A DNA stretch of 40,064 nucleotides. It comes from Acidobacteriota bacterium (GTDB lineage Bacteria; Acidobacteriota; Terriglobia; Terriglobales; Acidobacteriaceae). The notes under the pieces were generated by a model. It was not told the origin of the DNA. It saw only the letters and a list, made by a program, of their open reading frames with translations, and searched no databases. Positions 29,099 to 37,248 of the stretch are shown here, one piece after another (position 1 is the stretch's first letter; every line of letters starts with the position of its first letter). Position numbers and translations under genes: made by a program. Where the stretch lies: assembly GCA_003225005.1 (NCBI GenBank), contig QIAN01000061.1, forward strand, positions 1-40,064, written 5' to 3'.

Positions 29099-29980
29099 TT
29101 AGCGCGGTCTCAAGTCTTGGTATGAGATGAGCTTAATTCCTTCCTGTGAAAGCAGTTGCCGGGCTTCAGGCCGAGTCAGAACCGCTAGTTCGGTTTCCCG
29201 TGACTCGCGCAATCGGGTCCGGGCTGTCCGAAGATCCTCATCGTTATAGTCCGGGTGGCAGACGAACTCCCAAGTGCCCTCGGGAATATTTTCCGCAAGG
29301 GCACGAAACAGCTTCTCATCCAGCGCTCCGGTTACGACGATTCCCAGCGTGCCATCTGGGGTGACAAAACCTTCCCGATCTACCGCAGTTCGAAATTTGT
29401 TGGCAAAACCGCGCAGAATGCGAACTTCGGCGTAGCGCGTCCATAAGCCGGGCCGTGCAAAAAGTTCGTGCGACCGCAAGCGTCGGCGGGATCCGAAAGG
29501 ATTACGCACAGCGCGAACACCGCAAGCCGCGGCCGCCCGCAACAACGGACGCAGCACGGCGGGGAATAGGTGTGTATGTTTGTGCGTATCGACGTGTGAA
29601 ACAGAAATGCCAGCCGACTGAACCTTGCGAATCTGCGCGGATGCTTCAGCCTCAATCTCGTCGGGGTCAAGCCGGCCGGTGAGAGCGAGCGCTGCAAAAG
29701 ACTTCAGACCATCACGAAAACGCGCACTGCCGGATACGTGGGACACCAGAGTGCGAATATTGTGAGTATCGAGTACTGGTTCGCCATCGAGGAGGACGAT
29801 GTGGCACCCAACACTTAGGTTGGGAGCCGTCTTTGCCATCTGAGCGGCGTGCTCAAAAGCAGAGCCGTTTGCCATCAAAGTGGACGAGGTCACCACTCCG
29901 CTGGTATGAGCTTCGACAATGGCCCGGTTCACGCCGCGGGTGAAACCGAAATCATCCGCATTTACGATCAGACGACGCAC
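29099..29980 (-). CDS. YdjC/ChbG/HpnK-family carbohydrate deacetylase
   Basis: 293 aa. The opening RRLIVNADDFGFTRGVN holds the Asp pair of the family, and the metal His residues lie in VGCHIVLLDGEPV and VSHVDTHKHTHLFP. Members remove acetyl from N-acetylated sugars such as chitobiose or, as HpnK, from hopanoid glycolipids. The C-terminal part WEFVCHPDYNDEDL is typical of HpnK-like proteins. No hopanoid genes are in the window. Placed two genes from bshA; a link to GlcNAc-malate deacetylation is only a guess, because BshB normally belongs to another family. Confidence 0.85.
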   Translation of the reverse strand: MRRLIVNADDFGFTRGVNRAIVEAHTSGVVTSSTLMANGSAFEHAAQMAKTAPNLSVGCHIVLLDGEPVLDTHNIRTLVSHVSGSARFRDGLKSFAALALTGRLDPDEIEAEASAQIRKVQSAGISVSHVDTHKHTHLFPAVLRPLLRAAAACGVRAVRNPFGSRRRLRSHELFARPGLWTRYAEVRILRGFANKFRTAVDREGFVTPDGTLGIVVTGALDEKLFRALAENIPEGTWEFVCHPDYNDEDLRTARTRLRESRETELAVLTRPEARQLLSQEGIKLISYQDLRPR

Positions 29981-30161
29981 GGCGCCAGTCTAGCAGGGGG
30001 CAGTGCGGCCGACCCACAGCGCGACGGAAATCGCTAAAGGCTGCGCCGTTTATCTCCTCCTTAAAATGTGCTGGGCATGGACGGAATCGACAAAGTGGGC
30101 CTTGCATACGGTGGCGAGCGTTTCGTAAGCAACGAGACGACGCAACGGCCGGCCGCGGCCT

Positions 30162-30191
30162 TTGACCATATTTTCGCGGCTCACGTATACT
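30162..30191 (+). promoter_or_regulatory. Promoter of the truncated tRNA-Val gene
   Basis: TTGACC at 30162-30167 and TATACT at 30186-30191 with an 18-bp spacer. It lies about 75 bp upstream of the tRNA-Val 5' end and points into it. The match to sigma-70-type consensus is good. Confidence 0.6.
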
Positions 30192-30195
30192 CACT

Positions 30196-30220
30196 GAGGG
30201 GCGGTTCGCGGATGCCCCTC
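30196..30220 (+). other. Leader hairpin upstream of tRNA-Val
   Basis: A perfect 7-bp stem (30196-30202 with 30214-30220) with an 11-nt loop sits at the expected transcription start, between promoter and tRNA. It may be a processing signal or chance in GC-rich DNA. Confidence 0.35.
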
Positions 30221-30266
30221 GTCGAATCCCGACCGGCGCGGCGAGTCGGTCGCGCAAAGAGTGCGA

Positions 30267-30307
30267 GGGCGGTTAGCTCAGCTGGTTAGAGCGCCTGCCT
30301 TACAAGC
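30267..30307 (+). pseudogene. tRNA-Val(TAC), 5' half only (copy 1)
   Basis: The sequence matches a tRNA-Val from position 1 through acceptor 5' strand, D arm and anticodon loop (CTTACAA, anticodon TAC) and stops after position 40, two bases into the 3' side of the anticodon stem. The T arm and 3' acceptor strand are absent from the window, so this copy cannot make tRNA. A good promoter precedes it. The same 41 nt recur at 32095. Confidence 0.85.
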
Positions 30308-30605
30308 GGGCCCAAATTTCATCTAAGTCGTTGCTTCGGTTGCGGTTACTGAGTTCCAGCCATCCTTGGCCTGCTCCAAAGTTGATCCAAAACTACAAAC
30401 TACGTCTGATACACGTGCGCGGGATGCGACGAAAGGGGCATCCCTATCGACAGCGACAGATTTCAGCTGAAGAAAGCGGCGCAACAGATCAAAATACTGA
30501 GGAGGTATCGACCGACCAGGCCATCGCCGATTGGCAGTACTTGGGTTGCACAAGGTTACCTCTTCTGAATCTCGCGGCCCGGACCTGCAAGTTACGCAGC
30601 ATTCC
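30308..30605. other. Sequence between the tRNA-Val half and the intron end, no gene
   Basis: About 300 bp. Open frames on both strands are short and lack recognisable motifs. Taken as remnant or spacer sequence at the island edge. Confidence 0.4.
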
Positions 30606-30680
30606 GCCGGGTAACCGAGCGGCCTTGCGACCGCTCAGTCCCCTAAGAACCGGACTTGAAAGTTTCCCTTCATCCGGCTC
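30606..30680 (-). ncRNA. Group II intron domain V and VI (orphan 3' end)
   Basis: Plus 30680 down to 30647 gives on the minus strand a 34-nt hairpin with every domain V feature. It begins GAGCC with the AGC catalytic triad, has an 8-bp lower stem including the G-U pair, a 2-nt bulge at positions 25-26, a 6-bp upper stem and a GAAA tetraloop, and ends CCGGTTC. Right after it, a 10-bp stem with a GCAA loop (about 30638-30615) fits domain VI, and the 3' end reads TTACCCGGC, close to the usual YTACCCGAC. No reverse transcriptase ORF or full domain I is present upstream, so only the 3' end of the intron survives. A GTGCG at 30777-30773 could be a 5' end after a large internal deletion; that is weak. 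Confidence 0.8.
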
Positions 30681-31422
30681 GAGCACTCAATAACGCCCCC
30701 TAAAAAGACCCGAGGACGCAGCCTCATTCCATTACAAAATAAGACCTACTCGATACGGGTTTGCGGCCAACTCGCACGGCGATGGATAAATCCACCAGCC
30801 GTGTGTGAAGCTGCACCAACAGCTTGCGCCATCGAGCAACCTTCTCCACAAATTTAGTGGCTTTAGACCGCCGAATTAAAAATCGGCGTTTCGCAACAGG
30901 CTTAGCTTGGCGATTTCCCCAAGATGTGCTCCAGGAGCAACAGGGGAAAGTGGGGGTAGGGCTGAATTGTTACGAATGGCGGACGGAAGGCTTTACATAA
31001 TACCTGTTGTAGCGCGTTACCGGACACTGGCGCGAGTTACAGTTTTACTACAGTGTTTCGGGCGAGCGGGAGATCTTGGCCCCTCGGGTGGAAGCACCGT
31101 GTTTATGCCAGCAATTCTCAATCCGCGTCCTCGCTCTCCTCGCTCAGAATCGCTTGCCGCGCGTTTCCCCCCGGGGTAACATGATGGGGAAGGTCAACCA
31201 CAACGACGCGAGCGAATCGGCCCATGCGCAGAAAATATCAGAAATGACTCGCTTTGCGACCACCTTCGCCCACATTTACGGCTCGGGATCGGTCGCATTC
31301 CCACATTGGGCGCGAAAACTAGCAAACGTCCCGTCCGTCCCCGCTTTTCCCGCTGCTTCTATGAACTTTTGGGGCGAAGTGAACAGGGTGGCTCACCCCT
31401 CTGTGAGGAGTAATTCGGTTTG
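30681..31422. other. 740 bp without a recognisable gene
   Basis: Only short frames without motifs. It holds a CGCCGA...TCGGCG hairpin near 30870-30890 (stem 6 bp, followed by TTT) and a GC-rich upstream region of the acyltransferase remnant with GAGGAG just before its ATG. Probably debris of the island. Confidence 0.4.
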
Positions 31423-32073
31423 ATGGGTCCCGCAGTACGTGTCATACGCAGCCCGCAGAGCGGCTTTCGGCCCGATATCGAAGGCATGCGGGGAATCGCA
31501 GTGCTGCTGGTGGTGCTGTTCCATTGCGGGGTGCCCGGCTTTAGCGGCGGGTTCACTGGGGTGGACGTCTTTTTCGCCCTCTCCGGCTACCTGATGACGG
31601 GACTGATTGTCGCCGAGGTCGAGCGCACCGGAAAACTGAGCTTGCGCAATTTCTACGCGCGCCGGGTACGGCGTTTGTTGCCCGCTTCCGGGTTGCTGGT
31701 GGTGGGAACACTGTTGATGGGTTGGGCGGTGTATTCGCCGATCGAGATGGCTAGGTATGCGAAGTCGGCCTATTACACCTCGTTGTACGCCAGCAACTTC
31801 CTGTTCATGCACGATGCGGTCAACTACTTTGCCAGCGATGTGGCGACGAACCCGTATTTGCATACCTGGTCTTTGGCAGTGGAAGAACAGTTTTATCTTT
31901 TCTGACCGGCGTTGATTATGCTGGCGCAGTATCGCACCCGGTCGCGGCGTGCGGTGGCGGTGGTCCTGCTCGGGCTGTGCGTGGTTTCGCTGGCGTTGTG
32001 CGTTTGGCTTACCCAGGTGCGGCAGCCGTGGGCTTTTTTCAGTTTGCCGGCGTCAATATGTACGTGGTTGTGA
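31423..32073 (+). pseudogene. Acyltransferase-3 (OafA/YrhL-like) pseudogene
   Basis: Begins at ATG 31423 with a GAGGAG ribosome binding site. FRPDIEGMRGIAVLLVVLFH and GGFTGVDVFFALSGYLMT are the defining start of membrane O-acyltransferases that modify surface glycans; HTWSLAVEEQFYLF is also conserved. The codon after FYLF is TGA (31903-31905) where relatives have Trp. Reading on gives PALIMLAQYR and VRQPWAFFSLPA, then homology ends where ARAWE would follow. So there is one in-frame stop, and about two thirds of the usual 600+ residues are missing. Non-functional as it stands. Confidence 0.85.
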
Positions 32074-32094
32074 AATAATGGAGTTGTCAAGGAT

Positions 32095-32135
32095 GGGCGG
32101 TTAGCTCAGCTGGTTAGAGCGCCTGCCTTACAAGC
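32095..32135 (+). pseudogene. tRNA-Val(TAC), 5' half only (copy 2)
   Basis: Identical over 41 nt to the half gene at 30267-30307, again starting exactly at tRNA position 1 and ending after position 40. Flanks on both sides differ from copy 1. It follows the acyltransferase remnant by 21 bp, and no good promoter was seen. No 3' half is found nearby. Confidence 0.85.
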
Positions 32136-32948
32136 ACGATCCTTCTTTCCACTACTTCCATCTCCTGCTTTCGTTTCCAATGTTTTCAACAATTGGGGGA
32201 ATCTGCTTCTCGCTCAAAGCTAACCCTCACGACATGAAAACGTTGCATTCATGCACAGTTCGTGCACGGCGATTTGAAGGTGGACGTCTCCTTAGACATA
32301 GTGCGTACGCGTACTGCTGGACTCTTGCCCACCTCTTCAGAAGTGTCCCACCAAGACGGCCTTTGGCGCAGCTCTTCCAAACCCGGTCGGTGTGCCCCTT
32401 CGTTTCGCGGAAAACGATGCAGACGGGCAAGGAACCCGTCAACGTTTCCCTTCGGCTCGCTGCGCTCGACCTCTGACTGAACCCTTGTCCGTCTGCTGAA
32501 GAACCTCCGCTAGAAAACGAAGGCACACAATCGAAACCCATTAACCAAAAACTTCGATTGACATCACACCGCCTTCTGATGCTGGGAAAACAACAATGAA
32601 GTTAGGCCATTAAGAGCAAAACCTCAAAGACGCAGTCGGATTAGGCGACAGCTCGGCAACGGTCTAGCAGGGTGGAGAACTCCGCTGTCCTTTCAATAGC
32701 TCCTCCCTATGAAATCAGGACGAAGAAGTCTTGGACTCTTCTGGTCTGGCCCGCCTACTCTCAGCCAGAACTTGTATTCATGCCAGAGAAGGAGACGCCA
32801 GGGGATAAGGAAACGCCACTGGCCCATGAGCGTCTTCTATTGCTTCCTGCTCTTCACCAGATTCTCGGCCTGACCATCTGGGTCGAGCGCAAGCTCTGGC
32901 TCGGCGATACCGGACGAAAACTCAAACACCTCGATCAGGAGGTACATA
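32136..32948. other. 800 bp with no convincing gene
   Basis: An ORF at 32672-33001 (109 codons, includes LLLLPALHQILGLTIWVERK) overlaps the next gene by 53 bp and lacks recognisable motifs; it may be real but is doubtful. The remainder shows no tRNA 3' half, no clear hairpins and no protein similarity that I can recognise. Confidence 0.35.
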
Positions 32949-33386
32949 GTGGACAAAATGAACTCTCAGCCGAAATCCTCGAACGCTTCGGTCGGCAGTG
33001 ACCAGCCCATCGAAGTTCCTGACACCAACCAGCCCTCGAACGCGTCGGAAGAACCTCAGCATCACGGTGAACCAGCTCGCCCAGCTCGACCGACTCCCTC
33101 TGCAGACCGCCGAGAATCCGCGCCGCATGACGAGCCGCCCCGTCGCAGTCGTCGCTACTACGACGATTCTGACGACATGATTGAACGGGTTCGGCGAGCC
33201 AGGGAAGCGTTTGACAGAAAAGCCAATGCTTTCCAAGGTCCCGATTGGCCCTATTACGACAAACGCATCATTGTGGGCAAAAAGAAAAAGCCAACAACTG
33301 GCTCCGAGGGCGCGGGGGCAACCCAGGACTCGCAGTCTCAGAATTCCACCTCGGCCTTACCTGCCGAACCCAAGGCCAAAGAGTAA
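32949..33386 (+). CDS. Small disordered charged protein at head of mobilization block
   Basis: 145 aa from GTG 32949, supported by a perfect AGGAGG six bases upstream. The first ~75 residues are rich in Pro, Ser, Glu and Arg and probably disordered. A short ordered part follows (DSDDMIERVRRAREAFDRKA, then GPDWPYYDKRIIVGKKKK). The function is not recognised. It lies just upstream of the relaxase-like gene and is probably cotranscribed with it. Confidence 0.6.
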   Translation: MDKMNSQPKSSNASVGSDQPIEVPDTNQPSNASEEPQHHGEPARPARPTPSADRRESAPHDEPPRRSRRYYDDSDDMIERVRRAREAFDRKANAFQGPDWPYYDKRIIVGKKKKPTTGSEGAGATQDSQSQNSTSALPAEPKAKE

Positions 33387-33442
33387 CCGTGCGACTTGAT
33401 CTCGAATTTCCGGACGAGCGGCGACGGCCAAGGGAGTTGGAA

Positions 33443-34423
33443 ATGCCCGAGGTTCCAGTCTCAGATGGGATTGCGGAAGTACCTCCGCCACCCCCGCCTG
33501 ACGCTCTCGCCCTGCGGATGGAGCGCAACGAGGAACTATCCAACGTGAATTCGTTTCCGAAGATTCCGCTCCCGCCCCACGAACGGAACCAGAAACCTCT
33601 GGACATCGCCGATCCTCCGCGCGTCGAGCACAGGCCGCGGAGGGACCGCGATCCCAGAAATGATGTCGGCATTGGAATTCATCTTAGACCGCAAGAGATC
33701 AAAGCCCTATCTGAAGTCGGGCGCTTCCGAGTTGTGGCGGTGCGCGACCTCGCTGAAACCGTCTATGGCGGCGACCGCAGCGCACTGGCGCGGGACCTCC
33801 GATATCTGGAAGAGAAAGGCATTGTGTCGCTGCGTTCCGTCAACGCACGCCGCGACGGTTCCTGGCGTCAACCGGAACGAATTCAGGTCGTCACGTTGAC
33901 CCGACCCGGTAAGAAGATCGTGCGTCAGGTTGGGAGTTTCCGTCAGGATCAGCAGCTCTACGCAGGCCTGGTAAAGCCGCGAGAGGTGGAGCACGATACC
34001 CAAATCTATCGCGCCTACCTCAAGGAAATGGACAGAATTGATCGTCTCGGCGGCTCGAATCCACGCGTGGTCCTCGACTTTGAAATTAAGCGCAACGTGC
34101 AACGGGCAATCTATGGCCAACGCAAAGCCGACCCTGACCGAGATCTTAACGAGATCAAGGAGCAAGTCGCCAACGAATTCAATCTGCCCTACGTTGACAA
34201 CCAAATCCAGATCCCGGACGCCCGCATCGAGTACGACCTCGATCAGGGCTCGCGCGTTGGTTCATCGGACATCGAGGTAGTGACCGGCGCTTACCGTCCT
34301 GGCCACTTGCGAAGCAAGGCTCAGGCTGGCTTCCGCCTGTATGCCGGAGCCCGTGATCGAGCTCGGCTAGGCAGGGATATCGAAGACGAACACCACATGC
34401 TGCACGAGATTTTGGACCTGTAA
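33443..34423 (+). CDS. Replic_Relax-like (MOBC-type) relaxase or replication-relaxation protein
   Basis: 326 aa from ATG 33443, chosen for AGGGAG six bases upstream; GTG 33389 is an alternative. A Pro-rich head (10-70) precedes a winged helix (about 80-165: LRPQEIKALSEVGRFRVVAV, LARDLRYLEEKGIVSL). The C-terminal domain has EHD (183-185), VLDFEIKR, and IPDARIEYD (P258-D259) followed by SDIEVVTGAYRPGHLRSK (D276, E278, K292). This is a PD-(D/E)XK-like nuclease pattern, as described for the CloDF13 MobC relaxase class. If so, it nicks oriT without a Tyr. Neighbours fit: a coupling-ATPase remnant and a DNA-binding-like protein. Family assignment is by pattern only. The stop overlaps the next ATG (TAATG). 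Confidence 0.6.
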   Translation: MPEVPVSDGIAEVPPPPPPDALALRMERNEELSNVNSFPKIPLPPHERNQKPLDIADPPRVEHRPRRDRDPRNDVGIGIHLRPQEIKALSEVGRFRVVAVRDLAETVYGGDRSALARDLRYLEEKGIVSLRSVNARRDGSWRQPERIQVVTLTRPGKKIVRQVGSFRQDQQLYAGLVKPREVEHDTQIYRAYLKEMDRIDRLGGSNPRVVLDFEIKRNVQRAIYGQRKADPDRDLNEIKEQVANEFNLPYVDNQIQIPDARIEYDLDQGSRVGSSDIEVVTGAYRPGHLRSKAQAGFRLYAGARDRARLGRDIEDEHHMLHEILDL

Positions 34424-35445
34424 TGTCTGCCTTCGACCCCATTCCGGACATTGAGAGACTCGGCTACACCCCGAGAGAAGCCGGCTTCCTGGCGCTCGTC
34501 GCCGCGCACTCCGGCTTCTTCCTCGGTCGCCATTTCAACCATTACCTCCATAAAGAGGATGGAGGGCTGGCCCACAGCTTTCTGACCAAGGCGCTCAAGA
34601 AGAAGCATGTTCAGTTACTCCCATTTGAGCAGCGGCGCTTTGTGTTTCATCTCTGCTCCCGCATTCCCTACCGCCGCTGCGGAATCACAGAGTCTCAGGA
34701 TCGCCGGATCAAGAGTGACCAGACCATCAAAACCATGTTGCTCTCCCTCGACTATGTCCTCGACCACCCCCACCAGCACTTTTTCCGGACAAAGCAGCAG
34801 AAGCTCGAATACTTTCGTGACATGCTTCACATCTCCCTGGATGAGCTGCCGAGTCTTGACCTGGTGACGCCGACGGCCGGCAAGCATCGCTGCTACTTTC
34901 CAGATCGATTTCCGATCTCGATTCTCCGTGAAACCGAAACGCAGCCGCGAAGGATCTCGCTTTGTTTCGTGGATGACGGAATCGAAACCCTCGGCCCATT
35001 GTGGCGTTTTTGGCTCCGTCATGAGCAGGTACTGCGCTCACTTCCTAGCTCGGAGATTGTTTACGTGGCCGAAACCAGGAGGCATTTTCTCGATGCCGGG
35101 CGCATGCTCTCCCGTGCCTTTCCAAGGCTCGATACCACCACTTTCGCGGCGCGCGAGTGCCCGCGCGGCGTTCATCACTTCCTTAGCTACCTCGAAGCTC
35201 GCCAGATTTTCGAGGAAGGTCTTGTCTCACCAACCTTCGAGCAGTCGCGAATTCTTACCGAGGGCAGGAACATTTACAAGACAGTCGCTCACGATCATCT
35301 GTTCGACGCTTGGATGAACGACGACATCACTGACGACGAAATTGTCGCCCGATATTCGGAAAAACGAATCAACATTTCTATTCGTGGTTACGTCATTCGT
35401 GCCGCGTTTCCCCAGAACGGCCCCAAATATCGGGGAGTGGAGTAG
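34423..35445 (+). CDS. Unknown 340-aa protein of the mobilization block
   Basis: Starts within the TAATG overlap with the relaxase-like gene, so it is translationally coupled. The first ~75 residues look like a winged helix (GYTPREAGFLALVAAHSGFF then LAHSFLTKALKKKHVQLL). A middle helix reads IKTMLLSLDYVLDHPHQHFF. A later beta-rich part has RISLCFVDDGIETLGPLWRF and EIVYVAETRRHF. I do not recognise an enzyme motif. The strict coupling suggests it works with the relaxase-like protein, perhaps in DNA recognition. Confidence 0.65.
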   Translation: MSAFDPIPDIERLGYTPREAGFLALVAAHSGFFLGRHFNHYLHKEDGGLAHSFLTKALKKKHVQLLPFEQRRFVFHLCSRIPYRRCGITESQDRRIKSDQTIKTMLLSLDYVLDHPHQHFFRTKQQKLEYFRDMLHISLDELPSLDLVTPTAGKHRCYFPDRFPISILRETETQPRRISLCFVDDGIETLGPLWRFWLRHEQVLRSLPSSEIVYVAETRRHFLDAGRMLSRAFPRLDTTTFAARECPRGVHHFLSYLEARQIFEEGLVSPTFEQSRILTEGRNIYKTVAHDHLFDAWMNDDITDDEIVARYSEKRINISIRGYVIRAAFPQNGPKYRGVE

Positions 35446-35552
35446 TTCGATGATCCTCGTAACATACCTCGGGTCTAGACTCGGTCCTCAGAATCGCAAG
35501 CTACTGCGTCACAAACAGATGCCAACGCAGGTGGGTGAAGAAAAAATCGGCA

Positions 35553-35619
35553 AAAGGGCGGGAACGACCCCGCCTTTGGCTGCCGCGCGGTGCAGGCGCG
35601 CTGGTCGTTCCCGCCCTTT
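35553..35619. repeat. Inverted repeat IR1 (17-bp perfect arms)
   Basis: Arms 35553-35569 and 35603-35619 are perfect reverse complements (GGGCGGGAACGACC core), with a 33-nt GC-rich spacer. It lies between the unknown 340-aa gene and the DNA-binding-like gene, 28 bp left of a second inverted repeat. Candidate oriT, operator or strong terminator. Confidence 0.75.
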
Positions 35620-35646
35620 GGCTACCGAGAACGAACCAAAACAGAT

Positions 35647-35692
35647 ATCGGTATCGGATCAGTTCGAAATATCGACCTGATCCGATACCGAT
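35647..35692. repeat. Inverted repeat IR2 (16-bp perfect arms)
   Basis: Arms 35647-35662 and 35677-35692 are perfect reverse complements (ATCGGTATCGGATCAG) around a 14-nt AT-richer loop. It ends 28 bp before the start of the small DNA-binding-like gene, so binding here could control that gene; with IR1 it forms a twin-hairpin block. Confidence 0.75.
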
Positions 35693-35720
35693 CTTTGACT
35701 AACTTAGGAAGGAGAGGTTC

Positions 35721-36026
35721 ATGGGCAAGTTCAAGATCGAAAAGGGCGCAAGTCGTATTGGTCGTGTGAAGCTCCAGGCAACAATCGAGGAGTCAATTGC
35801 TGCAGACTTATCCCTCATGTGTGACTGGTCGAACAACGACAAGAATTACGTTGTTAACGAACTTCTGCGCTTCGCAGTGTCGGAGGACAAGGAGTTTCAG
35901 GCCTACAAACAGTCTCTTGCTTCCTTGGGTCCGGAACTAAAGGAGGCTGTGGCCACTCCTTCGGCAGGATCGCGGAGTATATGCCAGACGACCACGACAC
36001 AGCCGAATTCTGGCGGGCGCCTGTAG
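35721..36026 (+). CDS. Small DNA-binding-like (ribbon-helix-helix type?) accessory protein
   Basis: 101 aa with a strong ribosome binding site (GGAAGGAGAGG). VKLQATIEESIAADLSLMCDW followed by NYVVNELLRFAVSEDKEFQA fits a beta-strand, helix, helix plan like Arc/MetJ or mobilization accessory proteins. The last ~30 residues are low complexity. It sits right after two perfect inverted repeats, a likely binding site. It ends 11 bp before the coupling-ATPase remnant. The fold is inferred, not proven. Confidence 0.55.
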   Translation: MGKFKIEKGASRIGRVKLQATIEESIAADLSLMCDWSNNDKNYVVNELLRFAVSEDKEFQAYKQSLASLGPELKEAVATPSAGSRSICQTTTTQPNSGGRL

Positions 36027-36036
36027 GAGTCGGAGC

Positions 36037-37091
36037 ATGGTTCGCGGTCTAAAATCAAGGTTGAAAATGCTTTTAAGAGTTTTCGTCCGAAATCGGTTTC
36101 TGCTTTCGGTAGGACTGAGTGTCGCCACCGGCTTGGCTGTCAGATCTGTGTTCCAGATCCCGGATAGCGATCCGCTGCTGCGGTATGCGGCGTTTGAACG
36201 CCCGGCAATATACCAGGCTTTCATCGTCAGCTATGCGCTGTTTGGGTTCACGACTCCTTATTGTTTTGCTTTCGATGTGTCTCTCTCTTCTCTACATCCA
36301 TTTTTATGAAGAGCAGATCCAGCGGGCTGCCGGTGTGACACCGCCCTATCCCAAACCTGACTTCCGAAAAGACCTGTTCCTGATCCTGGGTGAACTGCAT
36401 GAGCAAGTCGAACCCGTTCCTGCCGCGCGTCCGAAATGGCTCAACGTTCCCGAGCGCGGTCTCTATACCGGCATTGCCGTGTTGGGCGCTATTGGTTCTG
36501 GCAAAACTCGAGGGCTGAGCCTCCCCGCGATGAGACAACTATTCGGATATGAAGCTCAAGATTCGGCGAAAAAACTGTCCGGTATCGTTCTCGAAGTTAA
36601 AGGAGATCTCTGCCGACACCTGCGGCGAATCTTGAAGGAGTTTAGGCGCGAAGAGGACTACATCGATGTCAGCCTCGATTCGGACATTCGCTACAACCCG
36701 CTGAACAACAACCTTGATCCATACGCACAGGCCTTCAATATCGCTTCGATCATCACGTCCATCTGGGGCAAGGGAAAAGAACCGTTCTGGCAACAGTCCT
36801 ACACGGATCTGGTTCGATACGTCATCGTCCTCCACCGAATTCAATCGGCATACGTAACGCTGGTGCACATCTTCCGTACCGTGATCTCTTCGGGGCAGTT
36901 GGAAAAGCTGCTAGGGGAAACGAGTCTCCGCTTTAGCGGAAGCGCTTACCTCGCAGTTTCCCAAGAAGACTTTGCGGCCTACAGCAAGCAGCTGATGCAG
37001 TTCGGATTCTCGCGGGACGGCACTTCGGATCGATATATAGCTGAACACTCCCAGCAGCTAGAAGCGTTTTTGGAGGAAGACACCCACATCA
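36037..37091 (+). pseudogene. VirD4/TraG-type coupling ATPase, frameshifted and truncated
   Basis: Starts at ATG 36037 (GGAG upstream). Two membrane helices come first (NRFLLSVGLSVATGLAV and AFIVSYALFGFTTPYCF). A one-base insertion near 36270 shifts the frame; the other frame continues with MCLSLLYIHFYEEQIQRA, then YTGIAVLGAIGSGKTRGLSL (Walker A), GIVLEVKGDL and YNPLNNNLDPYAQAFNIAS. The plan of TM pair plus Walker ATPase, with PFWQQSYTDLVRYVI, matches type IV coupling proteins. Homology stops near 37090, before Walker B, where IS110 sequence begins. About half the usual 600-700 residues are lost, so the element cannot transfer itself with this copy. Confidence 0.75.
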
Positions 37092-37245
37092 GTGCGATGG
37101 TCTATTCACCGAAGCGGTTATCTGACGATCAGCAAAGATCTCACTCGGGTAATGAATCGAGTGAAGGCTCTGTATCGCAGTTGGGGAATTTTGTGTGGGG
37201 GGCAGCAAGTCTACGCCCCGCGTCATCGCACAGAGTGGTTGAACA
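37092..37245 (+). mobile_element. IS110-family transposase internal fragment
   Basis: One frame reads GYLTISKDLTRVMNRVKALY, then RSWGILCGGQQVYAPRHR and TEWLNKI, a middle stretch of IS110-family transposases (DEDD recombinases). Both sides are cut: coupling-ATPase sequence ends at about 37091 and heme-peroxidase sequence begins by 37249. The N-terminal part that would precede it lies on the opposite strand at 39738-40064. Confidence 0.75.
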
Positions 37246-37248
37246 AGA

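Noticed and set aside
30267-30680. Group II intron interrupting tRNA-Val
   Set aside because: The domain V lies on the opposite strand to the tRNA half, and no GTGCG follows either tRNA half, so the intron does not split the tRNA gene.
35342-35680. 112-codon plus frame over the inverted repeats
   Set aside because: It overlaps the end of the 340-aa gene and runs through the hairpins without a ribosome binding site.
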